DNA of 64,000 nucleotides from Paraburkholderia silvatlantica (GTDB taxonomy: Bacteria > Pseudomonadota > Gammaproteobacteria > Burkholderiales > Burkholderiaceae): positions 175,884 through 239,883 of the forward strand of contig NZ_QEOL01000010.1 in NCBI RefSeq assembly GCF_003096715.1. The letters are read 5' to 3'. The position numbers were made by a program, and so were the translations under genes. This document shows, one piece after another, positions 1-8,152 of the stretch (positions are counted from its first letter, which is position 1; each line of letters opens with the position of its first letter). Under the pieces are notes generated by a model. The model had not been told where the DNA came from. It did no database searches and saw only the letters and a list, made by a program, of their open reading frames with translations.

Positions 1-1
1 C

Positions 2-637
2 CAGTTGTTCGGCGCGCAGTTGCTCGACCCCGGCATGGTCGGGGCGAGCGCTCAGGAGGCGATACTCTGCGTGAGCGCCGCCGAACTGCCATGCACCGCG
101 TGGATCGGCGCGCCGGTCGAGGCGGGCAGCCGCCCCGATTTCGTCGCCTATGAAAAGCAGGGCCAGTGGCGCGTGGTGCGCCCGGACGGCGCGCTCTACC
201 AGAACGCACGGGAAGTCCACAAGATCGAGATCTACCCGCGCCGCGCCGAGTCTGACAAACCGCTCATCGCCGTCGTGGACGACGACCGCTCCTCCGCCGA
301 CAACCTGCGCGACTACCTCGAACACAGCGGCTACACGGCGCTCGCGCTCTACGGCCTCGCGGCATTCAACGAAGCGCTCGAGAACAACGTGTTCGACGGC
401 GTGGTGATCGACTGGCTGTTCGGCAGCCAGACCGCCGCCGAGGCGATCCGCAGCGTGCGCGCCTCCGAAAACCCCGACGCGCCTATCTTCGTGCTCACCG
501 GCGAACTGCTGACCGGCAAGGCCAGCGAGTCGGAGATCAGTCTGGTCGTGCGTCATTACAACGTCGCGTGCTATGAAAAACCGGCGCGCATGGCGATTCT
601 TGTCGCTGATCTTTCGAAGCGGCTCAATCGAGGGTGA
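2..637 (+). CDS. Receiver-domain regulator, 5' end outside the window (possibly BetR-type HTH protein)
   Basis: The reading frame is open to the left edge, so the N-terminus is missing. Counting from an internal TTG at position 5, residues 1-85 have no clear fold in view. Residues 88-208 are a CheY-like receiver with acidic pocket D92-D94, phospho-acceptor D136, switch T165 and K192 in the CYEKP motif. Its output domain must lie upstream. In Burkholderiales, proteins with an N-terminal HTH (BetR type) and a C-terminal receiver are common beside hybrid kinases, and that is my best guess. It converges on the hybrid kinase at 749-2635, which could be its phosphodonor; this pairing is inferred only. 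Confidence 0.7.
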   Translation, partial: QLFGAQLLDPGMVGASAQEAILCVSAAELPCTAWIGAPVEAGSRPDFVAYEKQGQWRVVRPDGALYQNAREVHKIEIYPRRAESDKPLIAVVDDDRSSADNLRDYLEHSGYTALALYGLAAFNEALENNVFDGVVIDWLFGSQTAAEAIRSVRASENPDAPIFVLTGELLTGKASESEISLVVRHYNVACYEKPARMAILVADLSKRLNRG

Positions 638-678
638 GGGGTGCCTGGCGCGGGGCGTTGTTGTGCTGGTTTCTTGCC

Positions 679-734
679 GCTTTGGCCTTTTCTTGAATTC
701 GCGTCCCGACGCGAATTCAAGAAAAGGCCAAAGC
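679..734. repeat. Perfect 27-bp inverted repeat between convergent genes
   Basis: The left arm spans 679-705 and the right arm 708-734, separated by only CC. The arms are exact complements, beginning GCTTTGGCC and containing GAATTC. The element lies between the stop of the receiver gene (637) and the stop of the hybrid kinase gene (749), so it can form a very stable hairpin for transcripts from either side. The run TTTTCTT lies inside the stem instead of after it, so it is not a textbook intrinsic terminator. It could be a bidirectional terminator or a member of a dispersed palindromic family. Confidence 0.85.
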
Positions 735-748
735 GCCAGGAGGCACAG

Positions 749-2635
749 TCAAGCCGCCGCCCGCGGCACACTCAACGCCCGCTGCAGCGCCGCACGCAGC
801 ACCTCATAATGCACCGGCTTCGTAAGCCGATCAAAAAACAGCGCACCCTCGCCGCCCAGCGCGTCCTCAGGCAGCGCCGCAAGTCCCGCCACATCGGCGC
901 TCACCGCAATCACGCGCGGCTGCGCAAGCACGTCCTGCGCGGTTTCGAGCCCCGCCACGAAGTCGTAGCCGTCGCGCCCCGGCATATGCAGGTCGAGCAG
1001 CACCACGTCGCACGCCTCGCGCGCGAGCAGCGCGAGCGCGCTGTCGGCGTCGCCGGCCGCGAGCGCGCGGTAGCCCATGTGCGCGACCATCTCGCACAGC
1101 GAATCGCGCACGAGCGGGTTGTCGTCGACCACCAGCACCTGCGGCACCGTCCGCGCGGACAGCGCCGCTTCGGCCACGGCCGCGGGCGCCGGCGGCTCGA
1201 CTGGCGTGACAGGGATGCGCACAGTGAAGGTCGTGCCTTTGCCCACGCGGCTTTGCGTCTCGATCGTGCCGCCGAACAGTTCGACGAGGCCGCGCACGAT
1301 CGCAAGCCCCATCCCCGCGCCCTCGTAGCGCCGCGAGCGCGACGTGTCGAGCTGCGTGAACTCCTTGAAGATGAGCGGAATCTGGTCCGGCGCCACGCCA
1401 GGCCCCGTGTCGCCGACGACGATCACGAGCGTGTCGCCGCCACCGGGCTTCGGCGCGCCTTCCTCGTCCTGCGACGGCCGCGCGTCCCTCGCGGGCGCCT
1501 GCAGCCAGAACTCGAGCCGCACCTTGCCACGCTCCGTGTAGCGGATCGCATTCGTGACGAGGTTGCCGGCGATCTGGCGAATACGATGCGGGTCGGCCAC
1601 CACGCGCCGCTGCGCTCCCACCCACGCATGCTCGAACACAAGCCCGCGCGAGCTCGCCGCCTGCTCGTTCTCGTCGACGATCGACTGCAGCAGTTCGCGC
1701 GGCTCGAACTCTTCCTGCCGCAATTCGAGCTTGCCCGCGCCGAGACGCGCGTAATCGGTCAAGTCCTTCGTCTGCGCTTCGAGCTGGCGCGCGGCGGTCT
1801 CGAGGCGCTGTATCACTTTGCAGTCGGCTTCCGAATGCGAGTTGAAGCCGAGCAGTTCGATCGACGAAACGATCGCGTGCAGCGGCGTGCGCAGTTCGTG
1901 GCTGATCATGCCGAGGAAGGCGTCCTTCGCCATGCTCGCCTCGCGCGCGGCGCGGCTCGCCTGGTGCTCGGCTTCGAGCGCCGCGCGCTGCTGGTGCAGC
2001 AGGCGCGTGCGCCGGTAGCCGTTCATCACGAGCAGCACGCCCGCTGCCGCCGAAAGCACGAGCAGCACGAGCCCGGACGCGAATAGTTCGCGGCGTTTGG
2101 CGATGAAGTCGTGCCGGATCGCTTCGCGCTCGGTCACGTCGGCGAAACGCCGGTTCAGCGCCAGATCGGTCACCTGGGTCCAGTGCAGGTCGAGCGCCAT
2201 GAGCATCGGCGCCGCGCGTTCCGGGTTGTCCGCGAGCGTGGCGATTTCCGCGTCGAATGGTGCGATCGTCGCGTAGAGAATAGCGAGATCGGCGTCCTGG
2301 CGCTGCTTCAGGCCCGGCGTCGAGTCGAGCGAGAGCGTCGAGCCCTTCATCACATTGAGCTTCGACTGCAGCACCTCATAGCGCAGCCGCACCTTGTCGA
2401 GATCGCGGTCGATGCCATCAGCGAACATCAGCAACTGGCTCTCGAAGCGCGCATAGGCGATCTGGAGCTGCGCGGCGTCCCAGTACAGGCCGTCGTAATT
2501 GCTCGTGATGCGCTGCACGACCTGCGGATTGAGCAGGTTCGCATAGAGCAGGTAGCCGACTGCCACCACGGGCGGCGCGAGCGCCGCCATCCAGATGATC
2601 GCCTGCAGCAGGCGTCGCAAGGGACGTTGTATCAC
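749..2635 (-). CDS. Hybrid sensor histidine kinase with C-terminal receiver
   Basis: This is a 628-residue membrane sensor. TM1 is at residues 12-31 and TM2 at 187-206. They flank a mostly helical periplasmic sensing region of about 150 residues with no recognised ligand motif. The cytoplasmic part has HisKA with SHELRTP (phospho-acceptor H246), HATPase with the N box around N358-N362, the G1 motif GDTGPGV (409-414) and the G2 motif GMGLAIV (441-447). A receiver follows with D504/D505, phospho-acceptor D548 and K606. No HPt domain is present, so phosphate may pass to a separate protein such as the receiver protein at the left edge. The gene lies just downstream of the molybdopterin-fold protein (7-bp gap), so the two probably share a transcript. 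A link between them in sensing is inferred. Confidence 0.9.
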   Translation of the reverse strand: MIQRPLRRLLQAIIWMAALAPPVVAVGYLLYANLLNPQVVQRITSNYDGLYWDAAQLQIAYARFESQLLMFADGIDRDLDKVRLRYEVLQSKLNVMKGSTLSLDSTPGLKQRQDADLAILYATIAPFDAEIATLADNPERAAPMLMALDLHWTQVTDLALNRRFADVTEREAIRHDFIAKRRELFASGLVLLVLSAAAGVLLVMNGYRRTRLLHQQRAALEAEHQASRAAREASMAKDAFLGMISHELRTPLHAIVSSIELLGFNSHSEADCKVIQRLETAARQLEAQTKDLTDYARLGAGKLELRQEEFEPRELLQSIVDENEQAASSRGLVFEHAWVGAQRRVVADPHRIRQIAGNLVTNAIRYTERGKVRLEFWLQAPARDARPSQDEEGAPKPGGGDTLVIVVGDTGPGVAPDQIPLIFKEFTQLDTSRSRRYEGAGMGLAIVRGLVELFGGTIETQSRVGKGTTFTVRIPVTPVEPPAPAAVAEAALSARTVPQVLVVDDNPLVRDSLCEMVAHMGYRALAAGDADSALALLAREACDVVLLDLHMPGRDGYDFVAGLETAQDVLAQPRVIAVSADVAGLAALPEDALGGEGALFFDRLTKPVHYEVLRAALQRALSVPRAAA

Positions 2636-2642
2636 CCGCTAC

Positions 2643-3188
2643 TCACCGCTTGATCGTCATCGACTTGATCTGCCACGCGAACTTCGCGTCGCCAGCCGGG
2701 CCGTCGAGCTCGAGCGGATGCTGGTCGCGTGGGTAGATCAGAAACAGCGGGCCGAAATCGCTCACCTTCAGCCGCTGGCCGTTCATCGCATAGGCGACCA
2801 CCACGCCGTAGCGCGCGGCGTCGGCAACGGGCACGACGCAGGTGTAGTCGTCGAGCGTGTGGATCTCGATCTGGCTGCCGTAGGCGCCCACGGCCTTGAG
2901 CACGTCCGAAAGCAGCGGGCCCGTGAAGGTCGAGCGCGGCGTCCACGTCGTGGCCGTCGTGATCGAATGGGCGGGCAGCGCGAGCAACTGCGCCTCGCTG
3001 AAGTGATATGCCGTGTGGGACGCGTTGTTGGTCACGCGCACCTCGCCATCGACGTCGAGCGAGAGCGAACTCACAGAACCCGCCGCCTGCGCCGAGGGTG
3101 CAAAAAACGGCGCCGCGCCCGCCAGCGCGAACCCCGCCACGGCGGCCCAACGCCGCCGCCAGCCTGGCCATCCCATCCAATGCCACAT
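2643..3188 (-). CDS. Periplasmic oxidoreductase molybdopterin-binding-domain protein
   Basis: Product of 181 residues. I chose the ATG at 3188 because it is preceded by AAAGGG and starts a clean signal peptide: residues 1-35 are basic (WRRRW), then hydrophobic, then cleaved near SAQAAG. The mature part matches small stand-alone molybdopterin-binding-fold proteins found in proteobacteria beside sensor kinases, with motifs ITTATTWTP, GSQIEIHTLDDYTC and a YPRD segment near the end. Such proteins lack most catalytic features of sulfite oxidases and their role is not well known. It is the first gene of a probable pair with the hybrid kinase, so it may present a periplasmic signal to it. That role is inferred. 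Confidence 0.75.
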   Translation of the reverse strand: MWHWMGWPGWRRRWAAVAGFALAGAAPFFAPSAQAAGSVSSLSLDVDGEVRVTNNASHTAYHFSEAQLLALPAHSITTATTWTPRSTFTGPLLSDVLKAVGAYGSQIEIHTLDDYTCVVPVADAARYGVVVAYAMNGQRLKVSDFGPLFLIYPRDQHPLELDGPAGDAKFAWQIKSMTIKR

Positions 3189-3399
3189 CTTGCCCGAGCC
3201 CTTTCGCGCGATGATTCGCGTCGTTGTCGTGTGTCTTCGTGCAGCGGCTGCGCCGCTTTTCCTGCTGCTTTTCCCGCGATTTCCCGCAACCTCCACGCGC
3301 CATGCCAGCAGGCGCGGGGGAGCATAGGCATAATATCGTCAAACATTGGACTGACCATAGCCGTCTTTTTCCCGTATTCCGCTATCGGAAACGCGCGTT

Positions 3400-3421
3400 G
3401 CGCATTCGCCGCGCATTCGCC
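3400..3421 (+). repeat. Two tandem copies of an 11-bp unit
   Basis: GCGCATTCGCC occurs at 3400-3410 and again at 3411-3421. It lies in the 274-bp divergent spacer (3189-3462) between the molybdopterin-fold protein and the phosphoribosyltransferase. It may be a regulator site or chance duplication. I see no clear promoter hexamers nearby. Confidence 0.4.
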
Positions 3422-3462
3422 GCGCTTTTGCCGATTACGCGTTTCGTCACCCATTTCAACCC

Positions 3463-4410
3463 ATGGATAAACCTGTCGTTCCGCTCACCTACGAACAGCT
3501 CGATCACTGGGTCGAGACGCTGCAACCGGCGCTGATCGCGGAGGAATTCGACCTCGTGGTCGGCATCCTGCGCGGCGGAGCGCCGCTCGCGCTGATGGTT
3601 TCGCACGCAACGGGCGCGGGTGTCGCCTTCCTGCGCTACGACCGCGCCACGCGCGAAGTGCGCTGGGACTCCACGTTGCCGCTGCCCGAACCGGGCTCGA
3701 AAGTGCTGCTCTGCGAGGACATCGCGGGCCGCGGCCATACCCTTGTGGACTGCATCGCGTTCCTGAGCGAGCACGGGCTCGTCGTGCGCACGCTCACCGG
3801 CGCCTACGACGACCTCAGCCGTTTGCGCCCCGATTATTCGATCGACGCAAGCGGTTATTTCGCGCTCTTCCCGTGGGAGCGCCAGGCCTACACCGACCGC
3901 TATCGCGCCGACTGGATCCGCGAGGGCGAAGGCGAAGGCACGCGCATGGCCGACGACCACGAGTACGCCGTCTACGCGATCGATCTCGACGGTGTCCTGC
4001 TCCCCGATATTCCCGTCTCGCGCTACGACGAAGACCTCGTCGCCGCGCTCGCCGAGCGCGATGAGCTGGTGCCGTTCGAGCGCTTGCCCGGCATCGACAT
4101 CAAACGCACGCGCGCGATCATCACGGGCCGTCCGGAGATCGACCGCGAACGCACGCTCGCCTGGCTCGAACGCCACGGCTTCGGGCACCTCGAACTGATC
4201 ATGCGCGCGCCGGACGCGCACGACGACACGGCCGCGGCCGTGGCTGCGCACAAGGCCGCGGCGGCGATCCGCAGCGGCGTCACGCACTTCATCGAGAGCG
4301 ATCCGGTGCAGGCCATCCTGATCGCCCAGACCGCGCCGCTCCTGCGCGTAATCTGGTGGAACGCCCAGGCGCGCACGGGCACGCTGATCGGCGCCTCGGC
4401 CTGGAGCTGA
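3463..4410 (+). CDS. Phosphoribosyltransferase fused to a HAD-like domain
   Basis: Product of 315 residues with two enzymatic folds. The N-terminal half is a type I phosphoribosyltransferase: GILRGGAPLA at residues 34-43 and the PRPP-binding loop CEDIAGRGHT at 84-93. The C-terminal half looks like a HAD hydrolase: DLDGV with D174/D176 as nucleophile and acid, ITGRP around T221, a candidate K264, and ESDP with E278/D280. The substrates cannot be told from sequence. A PRTase coupled to a phosphatase-like domain would suit nucleobase or nucleotide salvage or repair. It is transcribed toward the helicase gene on the other strand (11-bp gap) and away from the molybdopterin-fold gene. No operon partner is evident. 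Confidence 0.75.
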   Translation: MDKPVVPLTYEQLDHWVETLQPALIAEEFDLVVGILRGGAPLALMVSHATGAGVAFLRYDRATREVRWDSTLPLPEPGSKVLLCEDIAGRGHTLVDCIAFLSEHGLVVRTLTGAYDDLSRLRPDYSIDASGYFALFPWERQAYTDRYRADWIREGEGEGTRMADDHEYAVYAIDLDGVLLPDIPVSRYDEDLVAALAERDELVPFERLPGIDIKRTRAIITGRPEIDRERTLAWLERHGFGHLELIMRAPDAHDDTAAAVAAHKAAAAIRSGVTHFIESDPVQAILIAQTAPLLRVIWWNAQARTGTLIGASAWS

Positions 4411-4421
4411 GCGAGCAGCGC

Positions 4422-6098
4422 TCAGACGCCGCCGCGCTGGCCCTCGATGAACCGCGCGGCGCGCGGCGACGCCACCACGATCAGTTTCATGGCCGCACGC
4501 GTCGCGCCGACAAAAAGTTTGCGCGCGGCGCGCTCGTCGAATGACTCGAAGTCCACCTCGGTCAGGATCACGCACGGCGCGGACTGTCCCTTGAAGCGGT
4601 AGATCGAATCGAGCAGCACGTCGCCCTCGCGGTACTGCGGATTGCCGAACAGGTCGTATTGACCCGTGAAGCTGCGCAGCCGGTGCGGGCCGAGCTGATC
4701 GAGCGCCGTGAACAGCGAATGCTCGCGCCCGCGATAGGAAAGCACGACGATGTCCTGCTTGCGAAAGCCGAGCGAGAGCGCCTGCGTGATCGCGCGTTTG
4801 GTCGCCAGAACGACGCCCGGCTCAGCGCCGGGTTCGTTTTCATGCTCGTCCCAGCTCGCCACCGTCACGTCGGAGCCGTCGAACGGACTCCCCGCAGCGA
4901 GCTGCGCGATGGCGGGCACGGTCGGTCCGGCCACGTCGCGCAGAAACGCGAGGATGTCGCGCGGGCTGCGGTAGTTCGTGTTCTCGCGCAGCACGGTCCA
5001 GCCCGCCAGCGCGAGCGGCTCGCGCACGTACAGGTTTTGCAGCGGATCTTCCAGCCACCACCATGCCGCGTCCGGCCGCAGCAGACGCGCGAGTGCGCCG
5101 ACCCACGGCTGCTGGAAGTCCTGCCCTTCGTCGATGATCAGCACATCGAACTGCCAGCGCCCGGCAATCGGCATCTCGCCGAAGCGCCGCACGAGGTCGT
5201 CGAACGCGCCAGGGCTCCCGAAGTCGGGCACGTGGCCGCCGTCACGCGCGACCCAGTCGCACAGCTGATGATAGGTCGCCACCTTCGCCCCCGGCGGCGC
5301 AAGCTGCGCGATGTGATCCGCGAGCGGCCGGTTGAAACACACGTAGAGCGTGCGTGCGCCGCGCGCCACCGCGTCCTTCATGACCTGCACGGCCAGTTGC
5401 GTCTTGCCCGAGCCCGCCGTGCCGATCACGCGCAGCCGGAACGGGGCGAATTCGAGCCGCCGCGCCCATGTAGCGAGCCCGCCCGCGAGCCGCGTGACGA
5501 GCGTGCCGGCCGCGCCAAGCAGCGCGCTGGTGTCGGGCGTGAGCGACAGCTCGTCGGCGAGGAAGTGATGGATCTTCGCGGCGCACGGCAGGCGCGGCTC
5601 GTCGGCGGGCATGGCTTCGAGCACGATGGCGGCGAGCTGCGTCTTGCGCGTGGCGTCGACGATCCGCGCGGGATTCACGCCCGCGATGGCGGGCTCGCGC
5701 ACCACGTGGTCCGGGCAGTAGAACAGCTCTTCGAGCACATAGGTGCCCGCGCCGAACGTGGCGGTGAAGCGCCGGTGCAGCCCTTCGACCGTGCGCGCCA
5801 GCGCGATCGCCACGTTGCGCTCGGTTTGCATGTACGCCTTGACGAGCCCGCCCGGCGTTTCGCGCAAAAAACCCGTTTTCTGTTCGACGATCATCACGCG
5901 CCCGGCCGGACTGACGATCACGAAATCGGCCTCGCCGAAGACCGAAAACCCTTCGGAAAGCCGCGTCCAGTGCACGCCGTGATAGACGGTGTAGCCGTTC
6001 GGCAAACCGCGCGCGAGCGCGGCGAGCGTTTCGCGCTCGCGCGCGGCGGCGCCGGTGGCTTCGAGATGCTGCCAGTCGTCGGGGACAATACGGGCCAT
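4422..6098 (-). CDS. NERD-domain UvrD/Rep-like superfamily 1 helicase
   Basis: Product of 558 residues. The ATG at 6098 (MARIVPDDW) fits better than an upstream in-frame start because conserved sequence begins there. Residues 25-130 resemble the NERD nuclease-related domain, with GEADFVIVS and the motif-like VEQKTG. The ATPase core follows with Walker A GTAGSGKT (about 226-233), Walker B/motif II IIDEGQDF, a motif IV region YRGREHSLF, motif V-like YRFKGQS and motif VI-like GATRAA. It is shorter than UvrD (about 720 residues) because the 1B/2B insertions are reduced. Such proteins are probably DNA-processing or defence-related, but no role is established. It is divergent from the glutathione transferase gene across 216 bp. 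Confidence 0.8.
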   Translation of the reverse strand: MARIVPDDWQHLEATGAAARERETLAALARGLPNGYTVYHGVHWTRLSEGFSVFGEADFVIVSPAGRVMIVEQKTGFLRETPGGLVKAYMQTERNVAIALARTVEGLHRRFTATFGAGTYVLEELFYCPDHVVREPAIAGVNPARIVDATRKTQLAAIVLEAMPADEPRLPCAAKIHHFLADELSLTPDTSALLGAAGTLVTRLAGGLATWARRLEFAPFRLRVIGTAGSGKTQLAVQVMKDAVARGARTLYVCFNRPLADHIAQLAPPGAKVATYHQLCDWVARDGGHVPDFGSPGAFDDLVRRFGEMPIAGRWQFDVLIIDEGQDFQQPWVGALARLLRPDAAWWWLEDPLQNLYVREPLALAGWTVLRENTNYRSPRDILAFLRDVAGPTVPAIAQLAAGSPFDGSDVTVASWDEHENEPGAEPGVVLATKRAITQALSLGFRKQDIVVLSYRGREHSLFTALDQLGPHRLRSFTGQYDLFGNPQYREGDVLLDSIYRFKGQSAPCVILTEVDFESFDERAARKLFVGATRAAMKLIVVASPRAARFIEGQRGGV

Positions 6099-6314
6099 GG
6101 GCGAGTCTCGGGCGAAGGTTGAGGTTCGTGGCGGCCGCGCTGGCAATCGAGGGAGCGGTGCCGCACGAAGCGGGCGCGGCGGCGGAACTCCCGGCGCCGC
6201 GCAGCGCCTATTCTACGAAATGCCTGGCTGCACAAAAAACCGCGCGAGAATCGTGTATCGTGGCGACCTGCGCCAGGCTTGACCCTTTTTCCCCTTGCAA
6301 GGAGTACGCGCCAG

Positions 6315-6941
6315 ATGATCACGATCTGGGGACGCGCCAATTCGGTGAATGTCCAGAAAGTCCTGTGGTGTTGCGATGAGCTCGTGCTGCCGTTCCAGCG
6401 CATCGACGCGGGCGGTCCGTTCGGCCATCTCAACGAGCCTTCCTATCTCGCCATGAATCCGAACGGCAAGATCCCGACGATCACCGACGGCACGTTCGTG
6501 CTGTGGGAGTCGAACGCGATCCTGCGCTATCTGGCGATGGAGTATGGCCCCTCGAGCCTGCTCTACCCGACCGACCCGAAGGTACGCGCCGCGATCGAGC
6601 GCTGGCTCGACTGGTCGATCGGCACGCTCGCGCCCGCCGAGCGCCCCGTGTTCCTCGCGCTCGTGCGCACGCCGCCCGAACAGCGCGACACGGCGAAGAT
6701 CGCCGCCGATTTCGATCAGTTGACGCCGCTTTGGAGGCTGCTCGACCACCATCTGCAAGGCCGCTTCTTCCTGGAAAACGAGCGCTTCTCGCTCGCCGAC
6801 ATCGTGCTCGGCGCGTACGCGCGGCGTTGGTTCGGGCTCGAAGGCGTGGAGCGCGAGCCGCTGCCGAATCTCGAGCGCTGGTATCAGCGCATCGCGCAGC
6901 GCCAGGGTTTCCGCAAGTACATCGATCTGCCGCTCACCTGA
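6315..6941 (+). CDS. Glutathione S-transferase family protein
   Basis: Product of 208 residues, the usual length for a cytosolic GST. The ATG at 6315 has AAGGAG at 6299-6304 and starts the thioredoxin-fold domain directly (MITIWGRANSVNVQKV). The cis-Pro region is NPNGKIPTI and the glutathione gamma-glutamyl contact is the WESNAILRYL segment. The helical C-terminal domain includes FSLADIVLG with the conserved capping Asp. The N-terminal catalytic residue is probably the Ser or Asn of RANSVN, as in theta/beta-like bacterial GSTs. The substrate is unknown; detoxification of electrophiles is the family role. It is monocistronic and followed 57 bp later by zur. Confidence 0.88.
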   Translation: MITIWGRANSVNVQKVLWCCDELVLPFQRIDAGGPFGHLNEPSYLAMNPNGKIPTITDGTFVLWESNAILRYLAMEYGPSSLLYPTDPKVRAAIERWLDWSIGTLAPAERPVFLALVRTPPEQRDTAKIAADFDQLTPLWRLLDHHLQGRFFLENERFSLADIVLGAYARRWFGLEGVEREPLPNLERWYQRIAQRQGFRKYIDLPLT

Positions 6942-6998
6942 GCCGTCGCGCCATGGCGGCGCGGGCGGCCGGGCGGCGCGCCCCGTATAATCGCAGGC

Positions 6999-7628
6999 AT
7001 GAAGACAGCAAAACCGTCCCCGGACGCCCCGGGCTTGCACAGCGGCACGCACGGCGAGGTGCACGATCACGGCCACGCCCGCTCGCACGGCGGCGTAGAG
7101 CGCGCTTCGGTCGAGTCCGCGCTCGCGATGGCCGAGGCCTATTGCCGCGAGCGCGGCGAAAAGCTCACGCCGATCCGCCGCAAGGTGCTGGAGTTGCTGC
7201 TCGCCTCGGGACGCGCGACCAAGGCGTATTCCCTGCTCGACGAAATGCGCCAGATCCATCCGGGTTCGGCGCCGCCCACGGTCTACCGGGCGCTCGACTT
7301 CCTGCTGTCGGCGGGACTCATCCACCGCATCGAGTCGATCAACGCGTTCGCCGTGTGCCACGACCTCACGCAGTGTCAGCACGGCATTCTCGTGGTGTGC
7401 CAGCAGTGCGGCAACGTCACCGAGCTGCACGAGCCCAAGCTGCGCCAGGCGTTGGTCGCGCAGATCGAGGCCGCGGGCTACCGGCTCGCCGGCGACGGCA
7501 TCGAACTCAAGGGTCTCTGCGCGCAATGCCAGGAGAGTCAGGCGAATTCGGCCGTCAAGACTGCACAGCCGGGCGCCGCCGGCACGCCCGAAGCCGCCGC
7601 GCAGTCCTCGTCCGTTATCGTCCGTTAG
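6999..7628 (+). CDS. zur: Fur-family zinc-type regulator (Zur)
   Basis: Product of 209 residues. Residues 45-125 form the winged helix (LTPIRRKVLELLL, then PPTVYRALDFL). The metal-binding half has CHDLTQCQH, CQQC and a terminal LCAQC, the Cys pairs that hold structural zinc in Zur proteins. The sequence resembles Zur (HRIESINAFAVC) more than Fur, which has the HHDHxxC pattern. Unusual is the N-terminal extension of about 40 residues rich in His (HSGTHGEVHDHGHARSHGG), absent from E. coli Zur and likely to bind metal. The C-terminal tail after residue 180 is low-complexity. No zinc-transport gene is adjacent here. Confidence 0.85.
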   Translation: MKTAKPSPDAPGLHSGTHGEVHDHGHARSHGGVERASVESALAMAEAYCRERGEKLTPIRRKVLELLLASGRATKAYSLLDEMRQIHPGSAPPTVYRALDFLLSAGLIHRIESINAFAVCHDLTQCQHGILVVCQQCGNVTELHEPKLRQALVAQIEAAGYRLAGDGIELKGLCAQCQESQANSAVKTAQPGAAGTPEAAAQSSSVIVR

Positions 7629-7741
7629 CTAGCCGTCTTTGCCCGCCGTTCAGCGCAGGCAACAGTTCCGCATGCGCCGCATGCCGCGGCGCTTCAGTCC
7701 ATCTGCGCCCGCACCTTTCCCGCCGTGCCACGCGCGCCGCG

Positions 7742-8152
7742 TCACAGCGACTGGCGCGCGTCGATCGCGTCGCTCAGCAGCGTCACCAGATCTTCCGGCC
7801 GGGCCGGCTTGGTCATGAAGTGCTGGAAGCCCTCGCCGATGCTGCGCAAACGCCAGCTTTCGTCGGTATGGCCCGTGAGCGCGACCGCAACGGTCGGGGC
7901 GTGATCGCCGCGAATTTCGTAGTCGCGCAGACGCTGGATCAGGTAGAAGCCGTCCATGGCCGGCAGGTCGAGATCGCAGACCACGGCGTCGGGGTGCAGG
8001 CTCAGGGCCGCTTCGACGCCCGTTTCGGCGTCTTCGACCGCCACGACATGCGCACCCTCCGCCTCGAGCAGCGAAGTCAGTGACGCCCGGCTGTGCGGGT
8101 CGTCTTCGACCAGGACGATGGTCGTCCGGTCGAGCTTGTGTACTGCATTCAT
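7742..8152 (-). CDS. Stand-alone response-regulator receiver
   Basis: Product of 136 residues, a single CheY-like domain. The acidic pocket is E16, D17, D18; the phospho-acceptor is D60 (VCDLDLP); the switch Thr is T93 (ALTGHT) and the conserved Lys is K115 (TKP). There is no output domain, so it either relays phosphate or acts by protein contact. No kinase gene is adjacent, making it an orphan here. It converges with zur over a 113-bp spacer (7629-7741) in which I see no gene. Confidence 0.85.
   Translation of the reverse strand: MNAVHKLDRTTIVLVEDDPHSRASLTSLLEAEGAHVVAVEDAETGVEAALSLHPDAVVCDLDLPAMDGFYLIQRLRDYEIRGDHAPTVAVALTGHTDESWRLRSIGEGFQHFMTKPARPEDLVTLLSDAIDARQSL

Noticed and set aside
641..2086. 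Long plus-strand frame of 481 codons across the hybrid kinase gene
   Set aside because: It is the antisense shadow of the kinase gene: Arg/His/Ala-rich composition, no domain, while the minus strand has clear HisKA, HATPase and receiver motifs.
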